Assembly (NCBI RefSeq): GCF_004769635.1
Contig: NZ_RQGH01000033.1
Location: 1 to 64,000, forward strand
Source: Leptospira jelokensis
GTDB taxonomy: Bacteria > Spirochaetota > Leptospiria > Leptospirales > Leptospiraceae
Direction: 5' to 3'
Length of the DNA: 64,000 bases
Shown here: piece after piece, positions 53,484 to 63,671 of the stretch
Numbering within the stretch: the stretch's first letter is position 1
How the letters are laid out: each line of letters opens with the position of its first letter
The notes under the pieces: generated by a model
Told to the model about the DNA's origin: nothing
The model's database searches: none
Seen by the model: only the letters and a program-made list of their open reading frames with translations
Position numbers and translations under genes: made by a program

Positions 53484-54638
53484 TCCAGACTGTTTTTCAG
53501 CCAAACGTATTGCATTGAGTAAATCTTCTGATAGGGTAGTTTCACCTGTATAATACAATCGGAGCAGTTTCCCATGTTCCACAAGTTTGGAGCGGTATTT
53601 GGATTCCTCTTGGCTTCCTCTAGTTTCTTTCCAACGTAGATTATAAAATTCACAAGCAAGTTTGTGGAGGTAATAATCAGATTTACGAAGGGTATATGCT
53701 TTGTTCAAAAATTCTTCTGCATGAGTGGAAAGTTCATCTCTTGATTTTCTGAGGTCTACGGTATTACCCGCTAAGTTTGTATGTAATAAGTTTAAAAAAG
53801 TAACCTCAAAACTATATAACCATACTTCATATATCTTAGGGTATAGAGTACGAGCTTCTTTTGCCACTTGTGGCATAAGTTCCAATTGTTTTTTGTTTTC
53901 TTTTCCTTCTACCTTAAAGTAAAAAGTCAAAAATCGTAGATAGTCTACTAGGAATAACAACCGTTCCTGGGGATTAGAAAAACGTTTTCTATTTTTCCAT
54001 GCCATCGAATATTCAAATGCTGTTGATACGTAGCCTTCCCCGTCTTTCCAATGGGCTTTCCCTAGCGCATAATGTAAGTCAGGTGAGCTCTGATCAAGGG
54101 AAACTGCATGTTTGTATTTTCGAAGGGCTTCTTCCATCTGGCCTTTCGCAAAATAATGATCTCCTTGTTTTTTCGCAAGGAATGCCTCATCGTATTTGGT
54201 TGTATCGAGGAGTCTTGCAGCAGTGACAGGGCGGTCTTCAATCAATCGTAAGTAGCCTTCTCCCCGCACTTGCCACCCAAAAAAAGTGGTGAGGTAAACG
54301 GATTTCACAGTAATCATCCCTACGATGTTTCCATCTCGGAAGGTTTTGTGGTCCTGGTTTTTTTCGAGTAAGTATAAAGTTTGTCCTACACGAATCCCTT
54401 TTGGATCAGCAACTTTAATGGTAACCGTATCGGGCCTCGTATCCACTTCAAGCTCTTGGGAAAGTTTATCGACTTCATAAAAACTTGCTTTTTCGATCCC
54501 TACCACTTCCCCAACCACAATCATTCGCAATGGATCCAAAGAAGATTGGCTTCGGAAGGCAAATGCCAACCGATCAGATGGAGACTGAGCCGAAAGGAAG
54601 GTTACAAATAAAAATGGGAGAAAAAACAGTCGAACCAT
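53475..54638 (-). CDS. Secreted TPR protein
   Basis: 387 residues. Signal peptide FFLPFLFVTFLSA. Residues about 35-130 are beta-rich (VVGEVVGIEKASFYEVD, GIRVGQTLYLLEKN, GNIVGMITVKSVYLTTFFGWQVRG). From 145 come TPR helices (AFLAKKQGDHYFAKGQMEEALRKYKHAV, SPDLHYALGKAHW). Probably periplasmic, scaffolding role. Partner unknown. Confidence 0.5.
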   Translation of the reverse strand: MVRLFFLPFLFVTFLSAQSPSDRLAFAFRSQSSLDPLRMIVVGEVVGIEKASFYEVDKLSQELEVDTRPDTVTIKVADPKGIRVGQTLYLLEKNQDHKTFRDGNIVGMITVKSVYLTTFFGWQVRGEGYLRLIEDRPVTAARLLDTTKYDEAFLAKKQGDHYFAKGQMEEALRKYKHAVSLDQSSPDLHYALGKAHWKDGEGYVSTAFEYSMAWKNRKRFSNPQERLLFLVDYLRFLTFYFKVEGKENKKQLELMPQVAKEARTLYPKIYEVWLYSFEVTFLNLLHTNLAGNTVDLRKSRDELSTHAEEFLNKAYTLRKSDYYLHKLACEFYNLRWKETRGSQEESKYRSKLVEHGKLLRLYYTGETTLSEDLLNAIRLAEKQSGLL

Positions 54639-54682
54639 CTATCCTAAGGATCGACCGTTTTGAAAAGAGAGAGAGAAGAAAA

Positions 54683-54708
54683 ATGAAATCCCTACGAAAG
54701 CCGTAGGG
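54683..54708 (-). terminator. Terminator of the penicillin-acylase-type gene
   Basis: Stem CCCTACG / CGTAGGG around a 5-base loop, followed on the minus strand by a broken T run (ATTTCATTTTT). Confidence 0.5.
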
Positions 54709-54716
54709 AAAATCGT

Positions 54717-57233
54717 TTACTTAGGGTGGAATTCCAACCGAAATTTCCCGGCCCCCACCTGCTCTTTCGAATACAGAATCTTTCGGTGTATGCCTTGGTT
54801 GTAATCTTCGACGAGGTTGCCATAAAATGGACTGCCTAAATTCCCACTATTGCCAATGGGAAGTTGGGTCACCGATTCTTCAAACCTACCATAATCGATC
54901 ACCCTTCGTTTGGAAGGCCCAGCCATCGCTGTCCAATCTTCTTTCATCAATTTGTACTTTAGGTTATTGACCACCTCTGCCCCACCAGCACTTGGCATCG
55001 GACCAATATTAAAAATATTTCCAATGAGAGGCAAAACTCCGAGTGGGTGAGGGTGTTTGATTTTGTAGAGGTATTTCCACTTCCATAAACTCGGAGAGGC
55101 AGATACATGGGTTTCTAGATACTTTGCTGTAGCTTCAACGGATCGCTTTAAAATATCATCCCTTGTTTCTTTCACACCCACAGTCCTTAAGTCATCCCAA
55201 TAAAGAGAATTTGGATTCCGAACAAACCTTCGGTAGGCATTCCAGTATTCTGCCATTTCACCGTAGAGTTCAAAATGATCTGGTCCCATTTCATCGATGA
55301 GGAGTTCTTTCATCGTGATGTAAAAAAATACATCATAAACGGCAGCACCTTGTGACTCAGGGAAATGTTCAAAATTCCAATTTTTTAAAATCTCTAATAC
55401 TTTTTTACCACCTAACGACTTTGAGTCTTTGACTGTAGAAAATAGGATCTCCAAATATTCAGGAGCAAAAGAAGCTACTGTATCATTTTGGATGGCAGCA
55501 AGTTCTTCCAAACTCCATTTCTCTTGGGTTTCTAAAATCCCCACTAACCTTTGAAAACGATCTGGTGGTTGCCAATTCCCATCTGGTCTTCCAAGGCCTG
55601 GTAAAGATTTGTTTGTTACTAAATTATTCGCTGTAACGATGATTCCATTTTTAGGATTGATGATTTTAGGATTGTCTTTTGTTGCCACATACCCAATGAC
55701 ATCATTTTCTCCAGTAGAACCTTCTAATATTTTCCTAGAATTGCCTGATTTTAAAATAGGGAACCTTCCCACAGCATAATAAGCAATATTCCCTTGTTTG
55801 TCCGCGTAACTAAAGTTAAGCCCAGGTGCACCAATTAAGGAAGAAGCAGAATCTAATTCCTGGAAAGACTTGGCCTTTCCCATTTGGTACAAAACATCGA
55901 GCAATGGATTTTCCAAATGGTGGTGGGCCCAATACAAGCTGACTGGCCTTCCTTTATAACCTTTGATGTGTTCTGTGATGAGAGGTCCATGATTGGTAAT
56001 CGGGATTTCCACAGGGATCGTAGAACCATCTTTCATTTTGATTTCATCTTTGTAATAGGTTAACTCTTTCCAACTAGAACCAGATTTGTAAGTACTACCT
56101 TCTATGGTTTCCCAATACAAATTCACGTCGTCCTGTTCCAACATTGTGAGTCCCCATGCCTTATCACGGTTATGCGCAATCAATGGGAAGGGGATGATGG
56201 ATAAAAAATACCCATAGTTTTCATAACCTGGGTATTCTATGTAGGCTTCATACCAGGCCCCTGGATTGGACAAAGCAATATGTGGGTCATTGGCAAGTAC
56301 TGCCCCCCCACTAGAAGAACGGTTTGGTGCCACAAGCCACGAATTGCTCCCTTCCAAAGGTTCGATTGGGAGTACAAGATCATTCACAAACCCAAGTAAA
56401 CCTTTGAGACTGGCAACATCCGTTTTCTCCGACAATCCTATTTGGTTTGTTAATTCCTTCGGTTTTACAAATGAATTGAATCCACCATCTTTCATTGGTT
56501 TTGGTAAATTCGCTGTTAGTTGTTTTACACCTGGTTGGGTTTCTAAAATAGAAGCATTGGTTTCAAAATCATATCGTGGGAAAAGTTCACCAGCGGACCT
56601 ACCAACTAACTCTGATTCCATGATCGTGTATAAGCTGTCTGATTTTATCCCTTCTGCAAAGGAAAACCCCATGTAAAATAAAAAGGAAATGGCATCAACA
56701 CGATCAAAAGGCCTTGGGTTGATTCCAAGGATTGTGTATTCGATGGGCAATGGTTCTGTGGCAAGAAAATGATTCACCCCTTCCAAAAACCAATCCAATT
56801 GTTGCCAAGCCTCTGGATGTAATGGATCCTTTTGGTTTGCATACACTTCTGCCGTCTTTTTTAACAAAAGCGATTTTAGAAATCGATCCGTCGGAATGAG
56901 TTTTTCACCAAAAATTTCAGAGAGTTCCCCCTTCCCAATCCGCCTTTGCAATTCCATTTGGAAAATACGGTCTTGCGCCATTGTAAAACCTAATGCAAAA
57001 TAAGCGGACTTTGCATCTTCTCCCACAATATGAGGGATCCCAATTGTATCCCGTATTACCGTTGCTTTTGCCGATAGGACTTCAGAACGAACTTCTCCTT
57101 GGTACCTTGGTGCTTTTAAAGAAACAAGTCCCCAAAATACAATGTGTAAGGTCACGGGAAGAGTGATGATGAAAAGTAGGAAGAGACTGATAAATGGTCT
57201 CTTCTTCGTAAATGTTTTTAAGTTTCTTAACAT
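54717..57233 (-). CDS. Penicillin-acylase-family Ntn hydrolase
   Basis: 838 residues. An N-terminal signal or anchor is at about 14-36 (FISLFLLFIITLPVTLHIVFW). The alpha part has IRDTIGIPHIVGEDAKSAYFALGFTMAQDRIFQMELQRR. The autocleavage site is LEGSNSWLVAP, with Ser296 as the new N-terminal nucleophile. SGGAVLANDPHIALSNPG follows. Such enzymes cut amide bonds in beta-lactams, acyl-homoserine lactones or lipopeptides; the substrate here cannot be told. It follows the membrane-anchored gene at 57237 by three bases. Confidence 0.5.
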   Translation of the reverse strand: MLRNLKTFTKKRPFISLFLLFIITLPVTLHIVFWGLVSLKAPRYQGEVRSEVLSAKATVIRDTIGIPHIVGEDAKSAYFALGFTMAQDRIFQMELQRRIGKGELSEIFGEKLIPTDRFLKSLLLKKTAEVYANQKDPLHPEAWQQLDWFLEGVNHFLATEPLPIEYTILGINPRPFDRVDAISFLFYMGFSFAEGIKSDSLYTIMESELVGRSAGELFPRYDFETNASILETQPGVKQLTANLPKPMKDGGFNSFVKPKELTNQIGLSEKTDVASLKGLLGFVNDLVLPIEPLEGSNSWLVAPNRSSSGGAVLANDPHIALSNPGAWYEAYIEYPGYENYGYFLSIIPFPLIAHNRDKAWGLTMLEQDDVNLYWETIEGSTYKSGSSWKELTYYKDEIKMKDGSTIPVEIPITNHGPLITEHIKGYKGRPVSLYWAHHHLENPLLDVLYQMGKAKSFQELDSASSLIGAPGLNFSYADKQGNIAYYAVGRFPILKSGNSRKILEGSTGENDVIGYVATKDNPKIINPKNGIIVTANNLVTNKSLPGLGRPDGNWQPPDRFQRLVGILETQEKWSLEELAAIQNDTVASFAPEYLEILFSTVKDSKSLGGKKVLEILKNWNFEHFPESQGAAVYDVFFYITMKELLIDEMGPDHFELYGEMAEYWNAYRRFVRNPNSLYWDDLRTVGVKETRDDILKRSVEATAKYLETHVSASPSLWKWKYLYKIKHPHPLGVLPLIGNIFNIGPMPSAGGAEVVNNLKYKLMKEDWTAMAGPSKRRVIDYGRFEESVTQLPIGNSGNLGSPFYGNLVEDYNQGIHRKILYSKEQVGAGKFRLEFHPK

Positions 57234-57236
57234 AGT

Positions 57237-58439
57237 TTATTGTAATGCTTTGATTTGACGAATTCGATTTTGTTTGTCTGCGGAATCCCAAGCTGCATTG
57301 GAAAAGGATTCTACTTTATAATACTTGGTTTTGTATTCCTCTTTATATGGTAACACTAACTCTCTATCGGGTTCAGTGGTCTTCGCGGCTTGGATTTTAC
57401 GAAGCCCTTCTGCACCTTGGTTGAACCATTCTGGGTCAATTGGCAAATTCACACGGTGTCCGCGAAATGAAGTGGCAATGTAAGGGCCATCTAAGTCTTT
57501 ATCACGTAAGATTTTACCAAAAAAAGTAAATTCAACTTCGTTAGATCCTGAAACTAAATCACCATCATACACAGCGTAGGCGATATACTCTCCGTTTTTT
57601 TCGTCTTTTAAATTTGCTTCTAAGTGGTATTTCCCTTTTTTATAAACATTTACCACTGCCCTTACGATGAGGGAACCGTCTTGTAAAGAATCAGTAAACA
57701 CTCCATTAAACTCGGCTGGGATTGATGGACTGGAAAAAAAACTAGAGGTCAGAGTTGTTTTTAAGTTTTCAGGGCCATACGTAATGTCTGTAACGAGAGA
57801 CATTTGCCCCCAATCTGCTTTTTGTGGTTTCCAAGAAAATGTATGGATGTTGTCTCCTCGTGTTTGGTCACCATCGGTTCCATTATCATTCACAGAAGCA
57901 CTGACGACACCATACCTTTGTCCTTCCCATTCTTTGAATACTTGGTGGGAGTCTATGGATACCTTGACACGATTCCTTGATTTGTCACGGCATTCTAAGG
58001 TAACATACATCATGTCCTTGTTACCAATGACAGCCCATGTTTTAGGTTGGAACAAACAAACGTATCCAGTAGGTTCGTTCGTTTTTGCATCGATTGTATA
58101 ATCAGGTGATGTTTCAATGATGAAAGGGAAGGCTAAGTCATGATTGAGAATGGACATTGGTCTTGAATATGGTGGGTATTCGGCCCATTCCATGTACTTT
58201 TCTAAAATGAATTCAGGTGTCGCACCATCATCTGGAATCCCATCACTGCCACCACCGTTCTCTCCACCTGATTCATACCCTTGCGTTGGATCAGAACTAC
58301 TGGCCATTCTTTCTTGTCTTTTTTTTTCTTTGGAATCAGAATCGGTACCAAAACCATCTCCTGAAAAATAAAAAAACAAACCCACAACCAACAGTATAAC
58401 AATGATTAGATACAATCCGTATCTACGAAATAAATCCAT
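57237..58439 (-). CDS. Membrane-anchored exported protein, unknown
   Basis: 400 residues. One N-terminal helix (LYLIIVILLVVGLFFYF) is followed by a low-complexity Ser/Gly/Asp linker (about 30-75), then a beta-rich domain with FSWKPQKADWGQMSLVTDI and EVEFTFFGKILRDKDLDGPYIATSFRGHRVNLP. That last part may be an Ig-like or calcium-binding domain (DKDLDG). It is co-transcribed with the acylase-type gene. No family recognised. Confidence 0.5.
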   Translation of the reverse strand: MDLFRRYGLYLIIVILLVVGLFFYFSGDGFGTDSDSKEKKRQERMASSSDPTQGYESGGENGGGSDGIPDDGATPEFILEKYMEWAEYPPYSRPMSILNHDLAFPFIIETSPDYTIDAKTNEPTGYVCLFQPKTWAVIGNKDMMYVTLECRDKSRNRVKVSIDSHQVFKEWEGQRYGVVSASVNDNGTDGDQTRGDNIHTFSWKPQKADWGQMSLVTDITYGPENLKTTLTSSFFSSPSIPAEFNGVFTDSLQDGSLIVRAVVNVYKKGKYHLEANLKDEKNGEYIAYAVYDGDLVSGSNEVEFTFFGKILRDKDLDGPYIATSFRGHRVNLPIDPEWFNQGAEGLRKIQAAKTTEPDRELVLPYKEEYKTKYYKVESFSNAAWDSADKQNRIRQIKALQ

Positions 58440-58509
58440 ACGCTCCCTTCCTTTTCTTTAATAAAACGGTTAAGAGCCTTTTCGGTTTTGAAACGATGTA
58501 AAGTAAAAT

Positions 58510-59175
58510 TTAAATCGAAATGAGACTGGCCAATGTTTCAGAAATTGGAATCTCTTGTGGGATAACCATCCCTTTCCATTCATCATAGTATTTGTATACT
58601 GTTCGTGAATAAGCAGGAACACCACCAAATCGTTTGTATCCACCGAGTCCTGCATTATAAGCTAACAGAGTCGCTTCGAGTGAATCAGTTCGTTCCATCA
58701 GGTAATTCAAATAAAGAACACCGAGTAAAAGATTGGTTTCTGGTTCATACAGTTCGTTTGCTTGGGAAAAGGAAATCCCTTCTTTTTTTGCAAGCCACTT
58801 CGCAGTTTCAGGCATCACTTGCATAAGCCCAAGCGCACCTTTATGGGATTTCGCATGTGTATGGAACTGTGATTCGGTTTGGATGAGACCCACAAGAAAA
58901 CCCAATCGATCGACTGGGGGCGTATAGGAAACTTGGTTCCTTTTAGGAAATTGTAAGAGTTGTGATGCCCTCAAAGTGGCCTTTACCAATTGGTTCCTCT
59001 CTTTTTCTGAGAGACCTGGCCGATTTTTTGCGATCAGAAATTCCAATTTGCGTTTTGCATTTTGGTTTTGGGCTTCGTTCCCAATCGAATCCAATTTGCC
59101 GTACGATTCAAAGAAAAAGAGGAAAATCACTAGGATTCCCGTGAAAATTTTGGGGAAATGATTTGTTTTTCGCAT
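58510..59175 (-). CDS. Lytic murein transglycosylase (SLT family)
   Basis: 221 residues from the ATG at 59175, which opens the signal peptide ([17 protein letters not shown]); the longer frame upstream runs through the palindromes. The SLT fold shows [27 protein letters not shown] with the catalytic Glu, then [13 protein letters not shown] and [16 protein letters not shown]. It cleaves peptidoglycan and leaves anhydro ends. The promoter region is shared with the divergent kinase. Confidence 0.5.
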   Translation of the reverse strand: MRKTNHFPKIFTGILVIFLFFFESYGKLDSIGNEAQNQNAKRKLEFLIAKNRPGLSEKERNQLVKATLRASQLLQFPKRNQVSYTPPVDRLGFLVGLIQTESQFHTHAKSHKGALGLMQVMPETAKWLAKKEGISFSQANELYEPETNLLLGVLYLNYLMERTDSLEATLLAYNAGLGGYKRFGGVPAYSRTVYKYYDEWKGMVIPQEIPISETLASLISI

Positions 59176-59190
59176 GGTGACTGGATGTCT

Positions 59191-59215
59191 CCTTATTGTG
59201 CATCGCACAATAAGG
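59191..59215. promoter_or_regulatory. Palindrome 1 in the transglycosylase-kinase region
   Basis: Perfect 11-bp arms CCTTATTGTGC and GCACAATAAGG around ATC. It lies just before the transglycosylase start and could be an operator or an RNA hairpin. Confidence 0.5.
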
Positions 59216-59253
59216 CCAGTTTCCGGGATGCCGCTCTCATGGCAAGGGGAAAA

Positions 59254-59268
59254 TTGTGCATCGCACAA
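59254..59268. promoter_or_regulatory. Palindrome 2 in the transglycosylase-kinase region
   Basis: TTGTGC, ATC, GCACAA: the same core as palindrome 1, with shorter arms, and centred 58 bases from it. The repeat of core and centre argues for a protein-binding site. Confidence 0.5.
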
Positions 59269-59326
59269 CGAATTCCAGAACCGAAAGGGAAATGCTTGCG
59301 GAAACTCCGTTTTTCGGTATATCTGG

Positions 59327-61714
59327 ATGGGCTTGGTTCCTTCTCTCAACCTATACAGTTTCTTTTATTTTGGGCTTAGTTTGGTGAGTGGGATCGCCTA
59401 TGTCTACTTTCGCTCTAAAAAAGAGGAACTCACTCCTAGTTTTCGTGGCCTCCTCATCCCACTTCTCAGTTTATTTTTTTGGTCCATCGCTTGGTCCATT
59501 TGTAATTCTTTTTTGAGCCCTCTCACAGCCTATGTATTTGTTTTTTTAAAAAATCCCGCCATTTTACTATTAGGTGTTTCTACCTCTGATTTGGCATTTC
59601 GATTCCACAAAGACTTGTTCCCCAAATGGAGGGAAGTGAGTCAAAAAATCCAAACTGGGATTGCCATCATTGCCGGTGCCTTCAATGCGATTGGTTTTTT
59701 CCAAAGAAGGATTCTCTTCGATCCCAAAATGGAATTTTATGTACCGGAACAATCCTCTCCCAATCTTTGGATCCGGCTTTCGATTTTATCGATCGCCATT
59801 GCACTTTGTTTCATTTTAATCAACACACTAACTTCACTCTTTATGAAATACAAACGATTGGAGGGTGTGCAAAAAAAAGCAACTGCTGGATTTATCATTG
59901 CCATCTTTGGGATTCTGGCTTTGGCTTTTGCCGACATCTTGGTGGATTTAAATTATGTTAGCAAACCAACTTACCTATTTATTTTAACCAACCTAACCAT
60001 CATCATTATGACCATCCTTGTCCTTGTCTCTTTAAACCAAGAGACAGTGCCTTCTTCGGTTGGTTTCAAGATCATGACATTTAACTTAACGATCTTGTAT
60101 TTGATCTTATCCATTGTGGCCAATTTTTTATTCAATCGGTTTAGGATTGATATCCAAAACGAGATGAGTCGCGAAAAACATAATATCAAAACACAACTTG
60201 AATTAGGCAATGTGTATCCGTTTGTGTATCTCACTGATTTAGTCATCGATATGCAGGCAAACAATTTTAGAATCAATAAAATCAGTTTTCCACAAAACAA
60301 TATCCAAAACTTAAAAAATAGAATTCCTTCTTATGAAGAATTTAAAGTAGAAACGTTTACCAATTTACCCACAGGCATCTATTGGACTTCCGATTTTTAT
60401 GCAAAAAACCATCATTTTTTAATCGCAATCCCTTATCTCGAATACCGATACAAAGTCCACCAAACCGTTGTTTGGCTCATAATCACCCTCCTATTTTCTA
60501 TTTTTACGATATTTATGTTATACCCAGTTTTACACAAAACAAGTATTGTATACCCTCTCACTAGATTACTTTCTGGAATTCGAAGGATGCAATCAGGGGA
60601 TTTGTTTGTTTCTGTTGAAGTTACAAGTAAAGATGAAATTGGTGAACTTTCAAAAAGTTTTAATGATATGATTTCGATTGTAAGAGAAGCAAGGTTCCAA
60701 CTCGAACAAAAAATAGAAGAACGAACCGTTTCACTGAACAATACCATCTTAGAGTTACGAGACACCCAAGAACAACTTTTACATGCAGAACGAATGTCGA
60801 CACTCGGTAAAATTGCAGCAAGTGTTGCTCATGAAATCAATAACCCTCTCGCTGCCATCAAAGGAAGCATACAATTCATAAGAGACAGCCAATTTTCGGA
60901 AGAGAAGGAAATCCTATCCAGTTTAGAAGTACAAGCCGACCAATTGATTGCCACATTTAAAAACCAAAAACGTTCTGAAGTCACGTTCCGTTTCAAACGA
61001 AAACGAGAGTTAACTCAATTTTTTAAATCCAAACAAATCCAAGATCCAGTTTCTTTGGCCGATACTTGTTTTGACTTTCACATTGAAACAATTCCAAATG
61101 AGTACCTCCACCTCTTTGATACAGAGGAAGGAAGGGAAATCTTTCAGGCACGTTTGAACGAACATGTTGTACGGTTCCACCTGGGCATCATTGAAACGGC
61201 CGTCGAACGTGCATCCAAAATCGTATTCGCATTGAAACACCACTCCTATTCGGGACCCAGAGAAACCCAAAAAGTCCTTTCGATCAAAGAAGGAATGGAA
61301 TCGGTTCTCAGTATGTACTCAAAAAGTTGGAAACCCCATGTGGAAATTGATTGGGTATATGAAGGAGACCCATTGGTTTTGGGGCATGCGGACGAACTCA
61401 TCCAAGTTTGGACCAATTTGATTTACAATTCCTTCCAAGCCTGCCCGAGTGAAAATGGCCGGATCCAAATCTCATTACGGCAATCCCAGACAAATGCCAT
61501 CGTTCAAATCGAAGATAATGGAAAAGGAATCCCTCCCGAGATCCTACCGAAGATATTTGAACCCTTTTTCACAACGAAGGAACTGGGAATGGGCACTGGC
61601 CTCGGCCTTTCCATCGTACAAAAAATCATCGAAAACCACAAAGGCACCCTCTCTGTGGAAAGCCAACCTGGCAAAACCCTCTTCTCCATCACCCTACCCC
61701 TAGCAAATTCCTAG
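59327..61714 (+). CDS. Membrane sensor histidine kinase (7TM-HAMP-HisKA-HATPase)
   Basis: 795 residues from the ATG at 59327. The frame is open back to 59174, but that part would cross both palindromes and reads unlike protein. About seven membrane helices cover residues 5-250, then a periplasmic domain, an eighth helix ([21 protein letters not shown]), and a HAMP domain ([20 protein letters not shown]...[13 protein letters not shown]). HisKA has [16 protein letters not shown], then an insert of about 130 residues, and the ATPase [26 protein letters not shown] and [12 protein letters not shown]. No response regulator is adjacent. Confidence 0.5.
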   Translation: MGLVPSLNLYSFFYFGLSLVSGIAYVYFRSKKEELTPSFRGLLIPLLSLFFWSIAWSICNSFLSPLTAYVFVFLKNPAILLLGVSTSDLAFRFHKDLFPKWREVSQKIQTGIAIIAGAFNAIGFFQRRILFDPKMEFYVPEQSSPNLWIRLSILSIAIALCFILINTLTSLFMKYKRLEGVQKKATAGFIIAIFGILALAFADILVDLNYVSKPTYLFILTNLTIIIMTILVLVSLNQETVPSSVGFKIMTFNLTILYLILSIVANFLFNRFRIDIQNEMSREKHNIKTQLELGNVYPFVYLTDLVIDMQANNFRINKISFPQNNIQNLKNRIPSYEEFKVETFTNLPTGIYWTSDFYAKNHHFLIAIPYLEYRYKVHQTVVWLIITLLFSIFTIFMLYPVLHKTSIVYPLTRLLSGIRRMQSGDLFVSVEVTSKDEIGELSKSFNDMISIVREARFQLEQKIEERTVSLNNTILELRDTQEQLLHAERMSTLGKIAASVAHEINNPLAAIKGSIQFIRDSQFSEEKEILSSLEVQADQLIATFKNQKRSEVTFRFKRKRELTQFFKSKQIQDPVSLADTCFDFHIETIPNEYLHLFDTEEGREIFQARLNEHVVRFHLGIIETAVERASKIVFALKHHSYSGPRETQKVLSIKEGMESVLSMYSKSWKPHVEIDWVYEGDPLVLGHADELIQVWTNLIYNSFQACPSENGRIQISLRQSQTNAIVQIEDNGKGIPPEILPKIFEPFFTTKELGMGTGLGLSIVQKIIENHKGTLSVESQPGKTLFSITLPLANS

Positions 61715-61797
61715 GATTTTTCTCGTAACTTTGTCATGGAATCAGCGACAATGGCAAAAATATGTTAATTTTCTGTCGAAATTAGGCAAAAAATTTC

Positions 61798-61824
61798 TTG
61801 TCAAACTTTTGCCAAACTTATACA
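61798..61824 (+). promoter_or_regulatory. Candidate promoter of the first hydrolase-like gene
   Basis: TTGTCA and TATACA with a short 15-base spacer, ending 34 bases before the ATG at 61859. Confidence 0.5.
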
Positions 61825-61858
61825 ACAAAGGAAACACCAATTGGAATAGGAAAAGACA

Positions 61859-62665
61859 ATGCGAACTCTCCTCACAGCGATCACCACTTTACTTCTAGCC
61901 GGCTCACTCAGCGCGCAGTCATACACCATCTTCATTCATGGAAAGTCTGGAAAGAACCATAACGGAATTGGGACAACAGATGTGAACAGTTACTGGGGTT
62001 CCTCGGTGAATTCTGTCAGCGGGAATCGAATTTTCATCGGATACGATGGAACCACGGACCCAAGAACGTATGGTTCGTCCCGTGCCCAAACCAATATTTC
62101 CACTGGGCTCACAAACTATTGTAAGGCAGGCAAAACTTGTAAGATCGTTTGCCACTCGGCAGGTTGTTATGCGATTGAATACTGGTTGTCCAACTTAGGT
62201 TCTACGGCTTCTGCAAAAGGATTTAATATTTCAAAAGTGACTGCACTGGCAGCGGCTTCTGGTGGATCTGAACTTGCAAATGCCCTAAACGGAATCACAT
62301 TCGGATTTGGTGGAAACGCCATGGATAAGTCCCTCATAGTCACAACAGCTCGCGGTGCTTTCAATCATAACAACACAGGTGGCGTTGCCGTAAACCATGT
62401 GCCTGGATACAAAGGGATGTTTGGTGCTTCGGCCATCCTTCCTGGGGAAGATGATTATGCAGTGGCATACCACTCCTCTTGTGCTTACAACCGTGCAGGG
62501 GGACTCAACAAATGCCAAACTTCACTCACACAATATGAAGGCCTTTGGCCATTTGGTTCGAACAGAACCTACACACAATACAGCGGGCATTACCGTGCTC
62601 CGTCTGTTTCTTCCACTGGATTGTATCTAGACCATGGTCAGATCAAAACAGAAGGTTGGAGATAA
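61859..62665 (+). CDS. Secreted alpha/beta-hydrolase-like protein, tandem copy 1
   Basis: 268 residues. Signal peptide ends AGSLSAQ. The mature protein has YTIFIHGKSGKNHNG (oxyanion-type HG) and VCHSAGCYAIEYWLS, where Ser100 sits at the nucleophile elbow but with Cys in place of the usual first Gly (G-x-S-x-G becomes C-H-S-A-G). Candidate acid and His are in GEDDYAVAYHSS and YSGHYRAPS. Four cysteines (C88, C94, C98, C103) surround the elbow and could form disulphides. Probably a secreted lipase or esterase relative. It is followed by two close copies in the same direction. Confidence 0.5.
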   Translation: MRTLLTAITTLLLAGSLSAQSYTIFIHGKSGKNHNGIGTTDVNSYWGSSVNSVSGNRIFIGYDGTTDPRTYGSSRAQTNISTGLTNYCKAGKTCKIVCHSAGCYAIEYWLSNLGSTASAKGFNISKVTALAAASGGSELANALNGITFGFGGNAMDKSLIVTTARGAFNHNNTGGVAVNHVPGYKGMFGASAILPGEDDYAVAYHSSCAYNRAGGLNKCQTSLTQYEGLWPFGSNRTYTQYSGHYRAPSVSSTGLYLDHGQIKTEGWR

Positions 62666-62705
62666 ATTTTAGGAATCATTGAAAGAAAGGAAAAGGAAAA
62701 TAGAG

Positions 62706-63512
62706 ATGCGTAGCTCAATCACAACAATACTTGCGTTCCTGGTAGCGGGATCGCTTAGTGCACAAACCTATACCGTGTTCATTCACGGTAAGTCGGACAA
62801 AAACCACAATGGTGTGGGAACAACAGATGTAAATGGATACTGGGGTTCATCCACTAGTACCGTTTCTGGATCTAAAATTTTCATCGGTTACGATGGAACA
62901 ACAGACCCTAGAACTTACGGAACAGCGAGAGCCCAATCAAACATCTCCACTGGTCTCACAAACTACTGCAAGGGTGCTAATTCTTGTAAAATCGTTTGCC
63001 ACTCTGCTGGTTGTTATGCGATTGAGTATTGGTTGTCTAACCTTGGTTCTACTGCATCGGCAAAAGGTTTTAACCTAACTAAAGTGACTGCCCTTGCAGC
63101 TGCTTCTGGTGGATCTGAACTTGCTTCTGCTCTGAACGGAATCACATTTGGCTTTGCTGGAAACGCAATGGACAAGTCCCTCATCGTATCCACTGCTCGT
63201 GGTGCCTTCAACCATAACAACACTGCCGGTGTTGCTGTGAACCACGTACCAGGTTACAAAGGGATGTTTGGAGCTTCCGCAATCCTTCCAGGAGAAGATG
63301 ACTATGCAGTGGCTTACCACTCTTCCTGTGGTTACAACAAAGCAGGTGGCCTAAACAAATGCCAATCCTCTCTCACTCAAAGTGAAGGGATCTGGCCATT
63401 CAACTCCAATGTCACTTACACACAATACAGCGGACACTATAGAGCGCCTTCTTTGACAGCAACTGGTCTTTACCTCGACCATAGCGAAATCAAAAAAGAA
63501 GGATACCGGTAA
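62706..63512 (+). CDS. Secreted alpha/beta-hydrolase-like protein, tandem copy 2
   Basis: 268 residues, the same length as copy 1 and close to it over the whole chain. The ATG at 62706 opens the matching signal peptide (TTILAFLVAGSLSAQ); a longer frame adds nine residues. VCHSAGCYAIEYWLS is unchanged. Differences fall mainly in AGK/GAN before the elbow and near NSNVTYTQ. It lies 40 bases after copy 1. Confidence 0.5.
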   Translation: MRSSITTILAFLVAGSLSAQTYTVFIHGKSDKNHNGVGTTDVNGYWGSSTSTVSGSKIFIGYDGTTDPRTYGTARAQSNISTGLTNYCKGANSCKIVCHSAGCYAIEYWLSNLGSTASAKGFNLTKVTALAAASGGSELASALNGITFGFAGNAMDKSLIVSTARGAFNHNNTAGVAVNHVPGYKGMFGASAILPGEDDYAVAYHSSCGYNKAGGLNKCQSSLTQSEGIWPFNSNVTYTQYSGHYRAPSLTATGLYLDHSEIKKEGYR

Positions 63513-63558
63513 TATCGGATCCTAACTCCAGACTACCTCAATTGTAGCTGTGGGTGCG

Positions 63559-63588
63559 AGACCAGCCAAATTGGCTGGTCTTTTTTTT
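63559..63588 (+). terminator. Terminator after hydrolase copy 2
   Basis: Stem GACCAGCC / GGCTGGTC with a 5-base loop and eight T. It separates copy 2 from copy 3. Confidence 0.5.
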
Positions 63589-63606
63589 GCCCTAATATTA
63601 TTCAAA

Positions 63607-63646
63607 TTGACACATTTGACTTATTTATGGAATTTGTGCTTAAATA
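63607..63646 (+). promoter_or_regulatory. Possible promoter of hydrolase copy 3
   Basis: TTGACA at 63607 and TTGACT at 63616 are -35-like; TTAAAT at 63640 is a possible -10 for the second with an 18-base spacer. Weak, but after the terminator a promoter is expected. Confidence 0.5.
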
Positions 63647-63671
63647 AAGAAAATCAGGAAAGGGAAAATAG

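Noticed and set aside
59174..59326. Upstream extension of the 7TM kinase gene
   Set aside because: It runs through both palindromes and reads unlike protein; the membrane part begins after the ATG at 59327.
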